A DNA stretch of 37,072 nt from Lineus longissimus (lineage: Eukaryota > Nemertea > Pilidiophora > Heteronemertea > Lineidae), in assembly GCF_910592395.1 (NCBI RefSeq), contig NC_088314.1, positions 18,513,998 through 18,551,069 on the forward strand, given 5' to 3'. The translations under genes and the position numbers were made by a program. Shown here piece by piece: positions 1 to 11,908 of this stretch. The notes beneath the pieces are model-generated. The model ran no database searches and was not told the DNA's origin. It worked only from the letters and a program-made list of their open reading frames with translations. Every line of letters starts with the position of its first letter. Position 1 is the stretch's first letter.

Positions 1-1813
1 AATCAGTGGATAGGCCACCCATACAATGAGAGATGCGCCGATTTGTTTACATTTGATTGTCAGATACAAACACCTGCTGTGGTTGGTTATGTGTTGGATG
101 GAAATGGTCTCCACCAGCATCAATTTTTTCCCATGTTTGTTCAGACACGGACACGGATCATTATGATGTATGAATTATGTTAGAAATAGGACAATACATC
201 ACACACTCGTCAATGGGGCCGTTTACACGCGCAGCAAAAATGTGTTTGGTATCGATCGGATCTATTCCGATTCTAAACCTTTTGTTGACTCAATCCGGTG
301 GGCCTGTCTTTTAAATGGGGACGGTTCTTTGCAACGCGCAGTCGGTCTCCGAAGTCGGAAGTCTATTTCGTTTCGAACAGCAAATACGAGAATATTGTCA
401 CCCGGACACGGACAATTCAAACTTTTACACCTGCCTCACTTAGGCCTATAACGGAAATTAATATTCGTGTGTTCTGCAACTCCGCCCTAAGGTGTATTGA
501 AGAAATATCGCCAATTTCGGGTAGAGATTATTATCAGTCGAAATCACGCAATCAGTTTGGTGTGGGCGTAGTCAATGTAACGGTTGGTCCCTAAATCCCC
601 TCCGCCATTCACGAAATATCGCAGTAGTCATCAAGGTGTCAGGGAAAAGCTAACACTGAAATTCCGTTTGCGTTTGCAATCATGAAATTGATTTGCCCCC
701 GCAGATTCTGTTGCGATGGAAACCGCATTTGTCTCTGCACGCCCATTCGGATGTGCGCCAATACGGATGGAACTCTCCAATATGGATGATGCCCATATAT
801 GGGTGTTGTGCTTTGTCACTAATTTCTGTAATTTGTCCGACCAATACTATACTCCAGCGCTTTGGTTTGCCTGTCTGTCTTAATCAACTAGCTCAGTGAG
901 CAGGACAATGCGGATTTGGGCATGAGTAATCTGATGCTATAGAACGTACATTTTACACGAGCTTCGGATGGTTCAGAATGTTAATGTCTCGACATGGAAT
1001 GTGCTGTTCGGTTTCATTTGTCTTGGTTTACCGCCAGGAGAATGATAACTCTGGGTGACACACTGGCCTTCTCCCGTCCAACATTTTCAGCGTCCTCTTC
1101 GAGATGGCACCGATGAGAAATTGCGTGGCGATGCGCCTACTTTCATCACGCAGACGCACACTGGTGCCCTTACCACATCTACATCCCTTTAAAGAAACAG
1201 AGAAACGAATATTGACCGGGAAAGAATGCTCGGCCAAGCGAATGTTTAGTATTTCAACTATCCACTAGCACCGTTGCTCGCCAGCAATTTTAATCACCAA
1301 ATACACGATTGGACCGAGCGTAGATTTTCGGTGCGTTGACCGCAACAAGACAATTACCTAAGAGGAATTACTGGCCTGCGGAACAGAATCCTCGATAACT
1401 GTGAAACAAAAATCATGAACGCATTTTGCAAAGACCATGCCATTAACACGTTGACAGAAATGATGAAAAAGTTCTATATCAATCACAAAATCACTTCTGG
1501 ATGTTAATCACATCGACTATGCGGGGATGGGGATGAAAAAAAGAGAAAGCAATATTCTTATTGAGCTTATTGAGCTCTACCTTTGCAAACAGGTCGCGTC
1601 TTATTAGATTTTTTATGATTGCGAAAAGTCATTTCTGGGAGACTGGATACATACGAATGGTAAGAAGGACTGGCGAAAAGAGATATCGGAGAAGGTGATT
1701 TTTCTAATAACGCCCGCCACTCAAACTTTTCTTAAGAAATCAATCAGGATTTCTTGGTGACTTGTTACATATTGTTAGATCGGTTCGTAACTAAAGAAAG
1801 AATAGAATGCATA
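1..1813. other. Gene-less stretch, no supported feature
   Basis: Several short open frames of 60-98 codons occur on both strands but overlap one another. None shows a recognisable domain or a paired splice signal with an open frame. No transposon end or tandem repeat is obvious before the array at 1814. Confidence 0.6.
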
Positions 1814-2220
1814 GATAAGGTATGACCTTTCGGGGAAAGAATGGATTACAGGTACATGTACATGTCGATAAGGTATGACCTCTCGGGGAAAGAATGGATT
1901 ACACGTACATGTACATGTCGATAAGGTATGGCCTCTCGGGGAAAGAATGGATTACATGTACATGTACATGTCGATAAGGTATGACCACTCGGGGAAAGAA
2001 TGGTGCACATGTAGATAAGGTATGGCCTCTCGGGGAAAGAATGGATTAGATGTACATGTACATGTCGATAAGGTATGACCTCTCGGGGAAAGAATGGAGT
2101 ACATGTAGATAAGGTATGGCCTCTCGGGGAAAGAATGGATTAGATGTACATGTACATGTCGATAAGGTATGACCTCTCGGGGAAAGAATGGTGTACATTT
2201 AGATAAGGTATGGCCTCTCC
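1814..2220. repeat. Tandem array, 53-bp and 41-bp units
   Basis: About 8.4 units begin with GATAAGGTATG, followed by (A/G)CCTCTCGGGGAAAGAATGG. The first three units are about 53 bp and end in a TACATGTACATGTC palindromic stretch. From the fourth unit onward short (41 bp) and long (53 bp) units alternate, forming a 94-bp higher-order unit. Long units tend to carry GGCC where short units carry GACC. The last unit is truncated at 2220. The reverse strand stays open through part of the array, which explains a 117-codon frame with Ser-Phe-Pro-Arg repeats; I do not regard it as a gene. Confidence 0.93.
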
Positions 2221-2383
2221 TGACTTGCATTGGAGCAAGCCTTAATGGGTGACTAAGTACAACGTACATTTCATAACGGCAAACCAGGCCAGAGAAAATT
2301 ACCAAACTGAAGACAATAACCTGACGTCACTCAAATCACTCACCACCTCGCCTTTGGAATGTTTAGGAGTGCACCACATGAAG

Positions 2384-2660
2384 ACTGCAGTTACAAAGGA
2401 AAGCCTTTTCCCCATATGGGTCACTTGGCTAGGTAATGAACGTCACGTCAACACTGCTAGCAGTTAACGAAGGAAAGCCATCTCTTCATGGATGGCTTGT
2501 CCTGGCACATCACGACAGTTTACAAATAAAAGTAGTCCCCTCATGGGTTTCTGACAAGGTACGCCATGTCGTCGCGACTGCAGATAGAAAAATAGTCCCT
2601 CATGGGCGAATTGACTTAACTAGATAACATCACCTCAACACTGCCTGCAGTTACAAAAAC
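2384..2660. repeat. Degenerate short tandem duplication
   Basis: About four diverged units of 54-74 bp recur around a CTCATGG core (near 2413, 2487, 2541, 2600), each flanked by AACACTGC, CTGCAG or GCAGTTA words and GGAAAGCC or ATAGTCCC. The units are too diverged for exact boundaries. No coding content is recognised. Confidence 0.5.
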
Positions 2661-2909
2661 TAGTACACTTTTACCTTATCGGAGGCAAGCAGTGCATACC
2701 GAATTGTAAAGTGACATTCGCAATACAATTAGGCGACGCAATCTCCTTAGTGTTGCTCAAAGACTAAATGAATAAGATGGGCCAGGATCAATGGAGTTGT
2801 CACAATGTATTATAGATTTCTTTTCAAATATGATCGATCGTATGCCGTGTGATGATTAGGCATGATGTGGCTAAAGCGATTATGGTCGTGCATACGCACG
2901 CTCAGGTTA

Positions 2910-3204
2910 AATGTTCTTCTTCTTCTCCTTTCGTTCACCACGTTTTAGACAGTCAGTCCGGATTTTATCATAAAATCGGTGGTCCTGCGTAGCTGCTGGA
3001 GATCTCCATATAACTGGTCATGGATTCGTGCTCCCTCTGGCCAGGTCTCCTTCCTCAGGTCTGCAAAACTTGAGCGTCTTCCCAGTATGTGCTCAGCAGT
3101 CATGGGCTCTTAATTGCATATGCAGGTGTCGCTCTCGCCGATGCGGAATTTCGTGAACAGGTGATGTTTTAGCCTGTTGTGTCCAAAATGACAGTTAAAG
3201 GTTC
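2910..3204 (-). pseudogene. 3' end of a non-LTR retrotransposon (LINE), broken
   Basis: Read on the minus strand from about 3204, the frame gives the typical C-terminal tail of invertebrate non-LTR retrotransposon polyproteins, downstream of the RNase H region. It shows a GHNRLKHHL segment, a CICN knuckle, MTAEHIL, a TWPEG motif, QLYGDL, and a GLTV end followed by a stop. A basic ERRRRR run in purine-rich DNA lies just beyond, as often at the 3' end of such elements. One in-frame TAA follows the CICN motif (near 3108), where family members have a sense codon. Nothing of the reverse transcriptase is visible upstream, so this is a 5'-truncated dead copy. The family assignment is from motif pattern; the exact clade is open. 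Confidence 0.75.
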
Positions 3205-3210
3205 TGTAAA

Positions 3211-4490
3211 ATCACAATTATCGAACAATTTCTTTTTCTTGTACAAGGTGAAACCATCCCACAAAGCAGACATTATATCGAAGTATATTCTCTCTGCAAT
3301 CAGCTACCATGTTGGGTAAGCCACTGTGCATTGCGATTAGCAAGCTACTGCCTTCCAGTCAGACTGGCCCAGGTGACAGCAACATCTATCCTGAGTGAGG
3401 CAAAGAGTTCACCCCATCACTCAGAAAATAACACCGTATCATCGCCAGGTTCAGCCGGCCGATGTTGCCTTTCACAGGATATAGATTCTACGGGTTGACA
3501 AGAAAAGATGCACATTCCAATTTAAGTTCCCTGCGTGGGTGTGCAAATGATACAGCTTCCGAATGACAGTAATGGCTTTTAAAAGTATTCTATTCATCTT
3601 CCCATCCCGCGGATCATTATGAGCCATTGTGGATGTGCATTAGTTTGACAGTTGAAGAAAATAGATTTGATCGACTGGATGGCATCTTTCTCGTAAGCTA
3701 GAAATGGGGCCTCCGGAATCACGTTGGTATAAATTGAAGACTTAATTGTACTTTAGGCTGCTTGTTGTGCGTTTTTTGCAAGGAATGGACTTGCGTCATG
3801 TATCATACGGAAGAGACTGTTCCGGCAGACAGTCATCACTAATGAATACCGCCATTGCACCCAATCGGGCAATGATCTGCAATTAGGACGGTGCCATTAG
3901 CCGTGGTTGCCTTGGGTGAAAGTCTCTCGTTGAAGATTAACCAATGAAGACAATGATTAGCAGGCTCTTACCGATTCCGCGGCTACTTGATGGTACGTTC
4001 TTTCCCACTTACGAGGTATTTGATTAACCATGTCTTCAGGAGAAACCTGCCGCAGTTAGGCGAGAACTGCACTATTTTGTCACACATAAGAAAATGAAAT
4101 AGCGCCTTTGCGTAAGAAGATTGAAAATGCTAGTGTGAGAAGGTTAGTGCCAATGGCCATTTGTAAAAGATACAACTTTGGCATGAGATATGTTGGTTCT
4201 TCCTACTGAAATGGCTTCGAGTAGGACCGTGACTTCTCGAAGGAAAATTGAAAAAGTATTGAACTGCAGTAACCAACACACCAGACGGAGGTGTAACCGT
4301 ACGTCTGCCTGAAATCTACAAGCCACGTCCTAAACTGCCTCGAAGATTATCATGAGAGATAGCATCTGTATGAAACTATCAGTGGCGGTGCAAGGCGGCA
4401 AGCAGGGGTATTATCCTCCTAGCCAGCTAGTTGACCCTTTAAATTTGCGTCAGCAACGTGTTTGACGACTACGAAGAGCCCTGGTCTGGT
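3211..4490. other. Gene-less stretch
   Basis: No open frame of note, no clear repeat and no splice-flanked coding segment was seen. Some of it may be further decayed retroelement sequence, but I could not align it to anything. Confidence 0.5.
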
Positions 4491-4556
4491 GAGATCAGTG
4501 GTATTGTTGTTGGAACAATAGGCTTTTGATCAAGAGGTCGTGGGTCCGACACTTGT
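4491..4556 (+). repeat. Possible tRNA-derived SINE head
   Basis: A polymerase III A-box-like word, TGGTATTGTTG (4499-4509, one mismatch to TRGYNNARNNG), is followed after a tRNA-like spacing by a B-box-like GGGTCCGACAC (4542-4552). This looks like the tRNA-derived head of a SINE. The body and tail are not recognisable. Confidence 0.35.
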
Positions 4557-4854
4557 TGCAACACGGACTTCTACTGGGCTTGATTGCAGTGGCCTATTGT
4601 GTGTTGTGTTGTCTCCAGACGTTGGCAATGAAAGACTTATTCATATCGGGAGGAATCCCCGCGGCGAATGTTATTAGATGCATTATTTTATTACAAGATA
4701 CAATCATAGATTATGTATAGTGTCCATGATATAATCAATATGCAACAGATGCTAGATAAAGATAAGGCAGCCCGATCGGAAGATCTGGAGATGTGTTATC
4801 TCATGGACAGAGGTCCTGGTATTCATCTCAAAGGTGTACGCCGTTCCTGTACAA

Positions 4855-4992
4855 TAGGGAGTTTTCGCAAAGCACCCGAAACGTCCACGCGAACGTCTGT
4901 CCCGTTGTTCGACGTCGTGATCACGAGCTCGAACAATGGGATGCATGTAGGCGTTCGAGTTGACGTTTCGAGGAATTTGCGAAAACTCCCTA
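4855..4992. mobile_element. Hairpin MITE, 138 bp
   Basis: The whole element is an imperfect palindrome. Both ends begin TAGGGAGTTTTCGCAAA and continue inward through CCCGAAACGTC / CTCGAAACGTC and CCGTTGTTCGA / CATTGTTCGAG. A half copy with the same outer sequence lies at about 21918-21985 in an intron of the MFSD4-like gene, which supports a dispersed family. No coding capacity. Confidence 0.8.
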
Positions 4993-7567
4993 ATGTTTCT
5001 GTCTGTCCCGCAAGTACAATGTAAATAGAAACAAACTTCGCCGCAGTACACATGATCCAGTCATGTCAACACGATGGCATTGACATGGAGTATATCTGTA
5101 TCAGTGTATACACACACCATGCCTATGCAATATGTTTTAATACATTATTGAGATATCTCAAACTTTGTTTCAAACTTCTTATTTTGAAAGAATCTTAGCT
5201 GACCATTGAAAAACGCTGGCGTTTGCTACATGACCGTAATGAAAAACAAATTCCCATTGGCTAAAGTACGCGAGTTTTGGAAGCGCGTACGCAGCGCGGA
5301 AATTGTTCGTTTACGGCCAGGCAGACATAACTACAGCGCTTAAACAAGCACTAATGCATCGATTTTGATATTATCTCTGCCCTGGGATTACACACACCCT
5401 GGGGAATCGATCCCCAAGCTTGGCGAGAATCGGGGAGGCCTCCCAACATGCCGAGCTGGCCTGTTCTGGGAAAGGAGAACGTGTTTCAATTATGTCTGGG
5501 GGAAAAAACAGTGTTGTCATCCACCATTGAACGAAGCTTTCATCTTTAAATGATGTTATGCATCACATATTGAGAAAAATGAACTACCGGCTTATCTTGT
5601 TAATAGCGAACAAATTGCAACGTATCGGTGTGCATATACTGGATTTGTACGGGCACCATACGGTGGTAAGCTATCTTATATTTTCGTGCATATGACGTCA
5701 TATTGTCCATGCTTCCAGATGAACACGTGCTATTTTGATAAATTGTAGCGATGAATGATCATTTTGGCTGTTTCTGGTAAGTTTTTCCAGGCTGACTGGG
5801 CACTGTCAAGGACAGGCATCTCGGTAAGTTGAAAGGTGCTCGGTCAAATGGAGAACTGATCCCCCAGGTTGACACAAATAAAGGAAAACTTTGAAATTGA
5901 TTAATCACTTGTTATTCTTTTATGACAGGCACATCGAGGACTGCAGGACAGTCAATAATTGTTCAGGACTCAGATCGAGTCGCTTCAAAACTATTGAACC
6001 GGTGAAGGCAAACAGATAGATGATACAGAACGTGTAATATTCACCAATGGTTTAATTAAAACAACCGATTGTGGAGGGCAGAGACATGTATTCATCCACG
6101 ACCGGAAGTGTGGCACAGTCACATAGAGCTTATTAAAATGCCAAGCTGTGGTAAATTCATGGCTGGGATGGATCAAAGAGGGTTAAGTCTCAATCTGCCT
6201 AATAGACGAAATATTGGAGAGGCAGTTGATCCGAATATTTAGAATTTGCGTCCGAGCGTCGCCCAATCACCTGATCGCCCATGAGGTGTATTGGTACTGA
6301 GAGGATTTGGCAAGCCAGTCCACAGAGCACATCGTCTGTTTTTCTGCTATCACCCATCACGTTGAATTATTGATACTCCAACGTTAAAAGTTGAAAGTTA
6401 TGATTGAAATATATTATCAAGACTCTGAGAAGACACCAGCACATCCACAACTCGGACGCTGAACCGCACCACAAGGGGAGGCTATGGACTGAGTACCATG
6501 ATCGTTCAGAATGGCACTACCTACGTTCGCCGCGCTCTGAAGTGAAGAATAAATACGAGTCGACGTCCAAACCTTTCATTATATTTAACCATCAAGAAAT
6601 GAAACACTCCCCAAAGAGACATTATCCTTGCTTTGTTTGCTGAGGGTGACTCTTGTCAACAACAGTTACAAGTTGGAAAGTAACATCAACAAACAACAAC
6701 TTTAATTTGAATCGAAAGATTGAAAGTGAAATTTGAATCGAAGGATTGAAAGTCTGTGATAACAAGTGATTCGTAATTCATTACAACTCTTTCAACTTGA
6801 TTAAGAGTCTGGACAAATTGAGCTGAATCGCAACTCTTGATCGATCTGGCGAAGACGCGGTAATGTTTCTTTTGGCGGCAGAGGCAAGCAAATGAAATCC
6901 AGACAAGTGAAATGTACCCTATGGACTCGCTACCTCAAAATTCTTACACGGATGCTTAAGGTGTGACACTTTCAATCCCACCTGTGAGCAGTTGCGGCCT
7001 TGTTAATTTGAGCAAAATAAGTGCCACGCCTCTGCAGTCAGAAATATCTGATCTTAAAGTTTCTTTTCCTACAAAGCGCTTTTCCACTCCTTGCTCAAGG
7101 CGCTTCGACATCCTTTGCGTTTTTGCCTCTTACGTTGCAGTTAATGAATTCAGGCTTAGTCCAATACTAAGTTACGTTGTAGTTCACACAATTTGGCAGT
7201 TGAAACGGGACGGTAGCAAAAGCCACGCGCGATTCCAAGGCAGGACAGATTGTGTCCGAATTGTGAGCTTCGAGATATTGAGGATGAGTACCACTTTTGT
7301 ATTGGTTTCTCGAGGTTTGGTGCTCAGCGAGCGCAGTATATAAGCAGTATTATTGGAGGAGACCTAATGTATATAAGTTTGTGCAATTGCTCAGTGCAGA
7401 GAGCAAGGTGGCTCTGACGAATCTTGCAAAGTTTGTGAAGGAATGTATGCAGTTAAGAATTTGATGTAATGGTGATGGGCACTTTCATTATGTTGCTTCT
7501 TTTGTACCACCCTATTCCTATGTTACTTGTAAATTTGTACCATAAGCCAGTGTGGCTTAGTGTCATT
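4993..7567. other. Gene-less stretch
   Basis: No coding sequence recognised. A 33-bp segment at 5790-5822 is flanked by TTTTTCCAG and GTAAGT but is too short and isolated to call an exon. A 126-codon open frame at 6963-7343 shows no domain and no compositional sign of a real protein. Confidence 0.5.
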
Positions 7568-7926
7568 TGAAATAAAAACAAACAAAAACAAACAAACAAA
7601 AAACAAACAAAAAACACCATCTGTCTGTAACAAAGCCCGCTTGCACCTAGGCCGAAATTCCCATTGTTTTACAATTTTATCAAAGGGTCAGCAGGGCGAC
7701 TTTTGGTAACATCGACCCCCTCAAAACAGCATTACAGGGGTCGTTAGGCCAAAACCAACGAGGGCATTTTAACGTAATGTCACGCAATCTCCTAGAAAAT
7801 GTCAAGGAACAGCTGCTAAGGTTCAACCTTCAAACTCTGACGGAAAAGGAGTTTGTATTTCGGAAGGGATTGGAACCTATGACATCTCGATCAGGAGTTC
7901 AGCTCTTTAACCACCACGCCACCGTA
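7568..7926 (-). repeat. tRNA-derived SINE with TTTG-rich tail
   Basis: On the minus strand the head reads like a tRNA: an A-box region GGTGGCGTGGTGG (around 7911-7922) and a B box GGTTCCAATCC (7867-7877), spaced as in tRNA genes. The body continues about 250 bp, through GGCCTAGGTGCAAGC, to a TTTG/TTTTG-repeat tail (7568-7616). The 3' half of the same body recurs on the plus strand at about 11909-11995, which supports a dispersed family. It has no coding capacity and would depend on LINE machinery. Confidence 0.7.
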
Positions 7927-7930
7927 CTCA

Positions 7931-9422
7931 CCATGTGTGAAACATGAACATATTAAACCATTTGTCTGCTCTTATTAAAGATATTTTGTAATCAAATACT
8001 TCGGGAAGCAGCACATCTTATTATTGTTAGTGGCTTCTAGTCCGTTCGTGTACATACAATGTATTGAATTTGCGTGTGTCACAGGTAAATAGAAGTGAAT
8101 GTCGCCGCTGTTCATTTCCTATACGTGCTATACACATGTGTGTATTACATCCGTAGTTTTAACACGAGTTAATGCAGAGTAGGTTATATACCTGTATAAT
8201 TGTTTACAAACAGCAATTTTTGAATTGTGTGTTTACATAATTACAAAGTATCACAATAATGAATGTACGGCATCGTCCACTTATTTATGAAGAGGAATGA
8301 AATTAAATGTAAATTTCTACAAGTGCAGCTCTCAAACCCACGCTCTTCAAAATCAGAAATAATTACATTGTACTTTTACATTGAAGCTGTCATGTTTCAT
8401 TTGATACACAGCTTGACTAATGCATTCACCGTCATTCCCATGCTGGGAAAAACCTTGCATATTAAAAAACCCGCGAGTTTTGCAGCAATCATGGTGGCGT
8501 GCCGGAAGTCGATCCACTTTCCGGCAGCTCAGGACGACAAGCATATCCGAACTATGAGTGACACTGCAGACAGAGACAAAAGATTGTAGTCTGTTTCGTT
8601 CAACATTCAACATGTGTTGAATTAACAGTGCATCGCGTGCATACTACTGTACATGAAATGTATTACAATGTCTGCCAACCTGAGCTGGGCTACTGCAAGT
8701 ACGGCTTGCACTTGCTGGCACTTTCGGAACAGAAAAACACGTATAGCTTAGTGTTTCGTCAATATTGCCCGCAGTCTTCGTTCCTCGAGCTTCGAGGGAA
8801 ACGTAATGTAATGAGGGGAGTAAATTGCCATCATGGGGGACTTTAAAAGAACACTTGACGTTTTGTTTGAAGTAATTCCTCTTGAGCACCATATGTGAGC
8901 GGATTTTCGAGTGGTATGATGGTTCTTCAGTAAAACTCATGGCTTCTCTTTGAGTGTTGAATATTTCCTTATGTTTTCAGTTCCTAGTGTTTGTTCGATT
9001 CTGCTGGCTGCTGCGCAGCTTTCTTTCCCAGGAAGGCACTCTCCTGTATTCTGGCGAATAGTTTTACCCATCTGCCGTTCCCCCTTTAAAGACCTCAACA
9101 GAAGAATCTTACAAGAACCTTGTGAAGATTGTACGTCGACAAGAAGCTGAAATCTTATAGGAATCGAATCGGGCCAAATCTTCCGACCTTGCATGACCTT
9201 GTATACATCAGTCGTATTCATATTGAAAACCTGTCAGACATGTCGCCATGATTGGTGTCTTCCTTCCGGTATTGATTATGGTCCTCGAAGGCAGACATAC
9301 GCAACAATTTAAAGGGACCCATTGGGCACGATATATGTTGGTTTTTCATGCGAGGCTGGTTTCCTGCTGGACCATGAGTTCTCCAAAGAAATGTAATTGA
9401 AAACTCATTAAATTTTCGCCGC
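7931..9422. other. Gene-less stretch
   Basis: Open frames of 66-108 codons appear on both strands around 8263-9221 and overlap in several frames. None shows a family signature or splice-bounded structure. Confidence 0.5.
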
Positions 9423-9609
9423 GAGGTTTTTGTGGAAACTTCATTCACAGGCAAGGTTTTTGTAATACATGCGTCATTCTCAGGCAAGCTCTTTGTGGAA
9501 ACCTCTTTCTCATGCAGGCGATGTCTTTTTGGGAACCTCATCTACAGGCGAGGTGTTTGTGGAAACCTCCTTCACAGGCGAGGTCTTTGTGGAACCATCA
9601 TTCACAGGC
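9423..9609. repeat. Minisatellite, about 6 units of 30-34 bp
   Basis: Units begin G(A/C)(G/T)GT(C/T)TTTGTGG and end TTCACAGGC. Four units are exactly 30 bp; the second and third are 33-34 bp. A 30-bp period keeps frames open on both strands, giving weakly repetitive short peptides, but there is no other coding sign. Confidence 0.88.
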
Positions 9610-10564
9610 GAAGGCTAGATGGTGAATCCAGCTGCTCTGTCACTGACAATAGTCACTACGCACGCGTGGAGAGCGTACTACATGTAAATTTCCTATATTC
9701 GTAGTTGGTATTCCCGGCCCTCTCACATCCAACCCATCCCCCACTACACCCATCTCGACGCATTAGATACTGGTGTGGCGTTTCTCCAATGCGATTCCCT
9801 AATTCTTTGATACCGAACCTTGAACACTGGATTATGAAGTAAACCCGTGATCCTGACAACCTACCGCATACAGAAACAGCAATTTATCACCATAATCTCA
9901 AATATATGGGATTTTTATATTTCGATGAACGGGGCATTAACCTGACTAATGCTACCATAATGAGAACATGGGGTGTGATTAATGGCAAAAACCAGCCTAT
10001 AAAACAAAATTGATTAATGAAGGAAAAAACGTGTTTTTTCTATCTTGAATAAGCTATAATTTTTCTTTAGTATGGCAATAACTGGGGAATTTTATTAAGT
10101 ATATGTACTAATATGAGACTAAAATGTGATTGCGTGACCATTATTTTGTGCGATTCATGATTTATAACTTTGTCCTGTCCGACAGGACGTTGTGACTGGT
10201 TTTAATGGTAATCTACCGCAAAATTAACATCCGCCGTAAAAATGAAGAAAACATACATGTACCTTTCTCTACTCCTGATTGGCCAAGACGGAATTTTACG
10301 GCGAGATTTTACGGGAGGTTTTGCGGGAGGTTTATGCGGCTGGTATTTTATCGGCCGTATATTTCTGATTGTCCCCTATCGCCTACCGAGTCCGGCCTGT
10401 TTTATGCCAGCACGCGCCTCAATAAGGTGCGAAGAAAGCTTCGGAGAGAACACGCCGATCTCTATCTGGAATTTCAGAATCTTTGTCGCTTCGAAATCCT
10501 TCTGTTCAGACGTCTCTCGCGAAACCAGTTAAAAACGGAATGTGACTTCTATGTAAACTAAATG
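9610..10564. other. Gene-less stretch, partly AT-rich
   Basis: No gene recognised. Two overlapping frames at 10205-10561 (118 and 96 codons) contain locally repetitive TTTTACGG / TTTTGCGGGAGG sequence and have no domain. Confidence 0.5.
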
Positions 10565-10787
10565 TGTGACCCGCTCTACCAAAACTTGGCGCTTGTCGCA
10601 TCTGAACTTGACGGGTTGATACGGACTTGTTGTTCATTTCCCTATTGTAGACCTTTTGTGAAATGTGACCAAATCAGTTTGTAATAGATTTCACAAAAGG
10701 TCTACAATAGGGAAATGAACAACAAGTCCGTATCAGCCTGTCAAGTTCAGATGCGACAAGCGCCTAGTTTTGGTAGAGCGAGTCACA
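10565..10787. mobile_element. Fold-back element with 100-nt inverted arms
   Basis: Arms at 10565-10664 and 10688-10787 are reverse complements with 96 of 100 positions matching, separated by a 23-nt loop. The arms begin TGTGAC(C/T)CGCTCTACC. The near-identity implies either recent origin or gene conversion between arms. Any transcript through it would fold into a long near-perfect hairpin. No coding capacity; most likely a MITE or fold-back transposon. Confidence 0.9.
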
Positions 10788-11725
10788 TGTATGCATGGCG
10801 TTAAAGAAACCCTTTAAGACAGCACTGCGTGAGGAAAACCCGTTTCACCTCTACCCTTTCCTTTGACTTGTGCAACCCACACTGTCTGTCGATAAACAGG
10901 CAGCGTTAATACGGAAGGCGATCGGGGTAACATGACGCTGGGTTTCAAAGGTATAAGTCCTACGTAATTGCTTGCTTTGAAACTTGAACTAAGTCTTCGC
11001 ACGAACGGGGATTCTATACGCCTTCCGTGTCACCTTAACTCGGGAGCATGCTCATGCATTGACATACCGTCGTTCACGAGACACATGTACTTGGAGTTGG
11101 GTTGGTGTAAGTTAGATTATGACGACAAAGATATAGAAGAGTTGCTTAAATGTCTTTTTGCTTATGGGTTTTTTTGTACGGATCGCTTGAGTGTACAGAC
11201 AAAATCATTCAAAAGAGATACAGCCCGATCAAAACCATAAGACGTATTTCTTGGGGGCAAACTTTGTCTCGGTCCTTTGAACGTGATATCCAAGTGGACT
11301 TTCTTTCTGCACTTTATCGTCCAAAAGTTTCTTTTTGAGCAAACGTGCTTCTGCTGGAAAAGTTCGTTCTGCTTTTCTGTTGCTTATGCAGTTCACTATA
11401 AAAACAATTCTTTAGGTGATCTACGAATATCAGCTGAGCTTTCACCTTGGAAAAGTCTTAATTGTCTTGCAATGGGTTGCGGGCGTGCTTCTCCTCGAAA
11501 AGTTTGTTCAGATTTTTGTTTCTGCATTGCTATAATTCCCCAGGTGATTGAGCCAACCTTTGCATTCTTCTTTGTATCGAGCAAAGATTATTTTTGTGCG
11601 GAGAACTTTTCCAATGAACATGATGAACAACCTCTGGTCTTATCGAAAGGGTAGAGGTGAGCGAGGCAGTTTGAGAAAGAATGATTTCTTAGCAACTTCG
11701 GGCTCGAACAGTGCCACTGGCGTTG
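10788..11725. other. Gene-less stretch
   Basis: Overlapping frames of 60-125 codons occur on both strands with no domain. Imperfect repeats of a (T/G)CTGGAAAAGTTCGTTC-like word appear around 11350-11510. No exon could be supported. Confidence 0.45.
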
Positions 11726-11897
11726 CCGGTGTAACAGTAACAAATGCCCCTCTGGAAAAAGTGTCCGACCCTATTGTATTCTGCAATATGGTTCTGAAAG
11801 AGACCCTGACCGTCAATAGCTCAGAGATTGAAGCGCATAATAGAATCGTTTGTTTCCCGGGCATTCTATCCTAGGACATTTTAAACTTCTACGCCGG
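11726..11897 (-). mobile_element. MITE of the CCGGTGTA family, copy 1
   Basis: The element ends are inverted: CCGGTGTAACAGTAACAAATG at the left and the complement of CCGGCGTAGAAGTTTAAAATG at the right. On the minus strand it aligns along its whole length to the copies at 16614 and 35782, including internal words TCCTAGGAT, GATTCTATTATGCGC, GAGCTATTGACGG and AGAACCATAT. Length 172 bp, non-coding. Confidence 0.85.
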
Positions 11898-11908
11898 TAT
11901 AAGCTTTG

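Noticed and set aside
1952-2305. 117-codon minus-strand open frame with repeated Phe-Pro-Arg segments
   Set aside because: It lies almost wholly within the tandem array, and the peptide repeats are translations of the DNA units.
6963-7343. 126-codon plus-strand frame
   Set aside because: Serine-rich low-information translation without domain or splice signals.
9423-9609. Regular 30-bp repeats considered as CRISPR-like
   Set aside because: Units are contiguous with no unique spacers, and the genome is eukaryotic.
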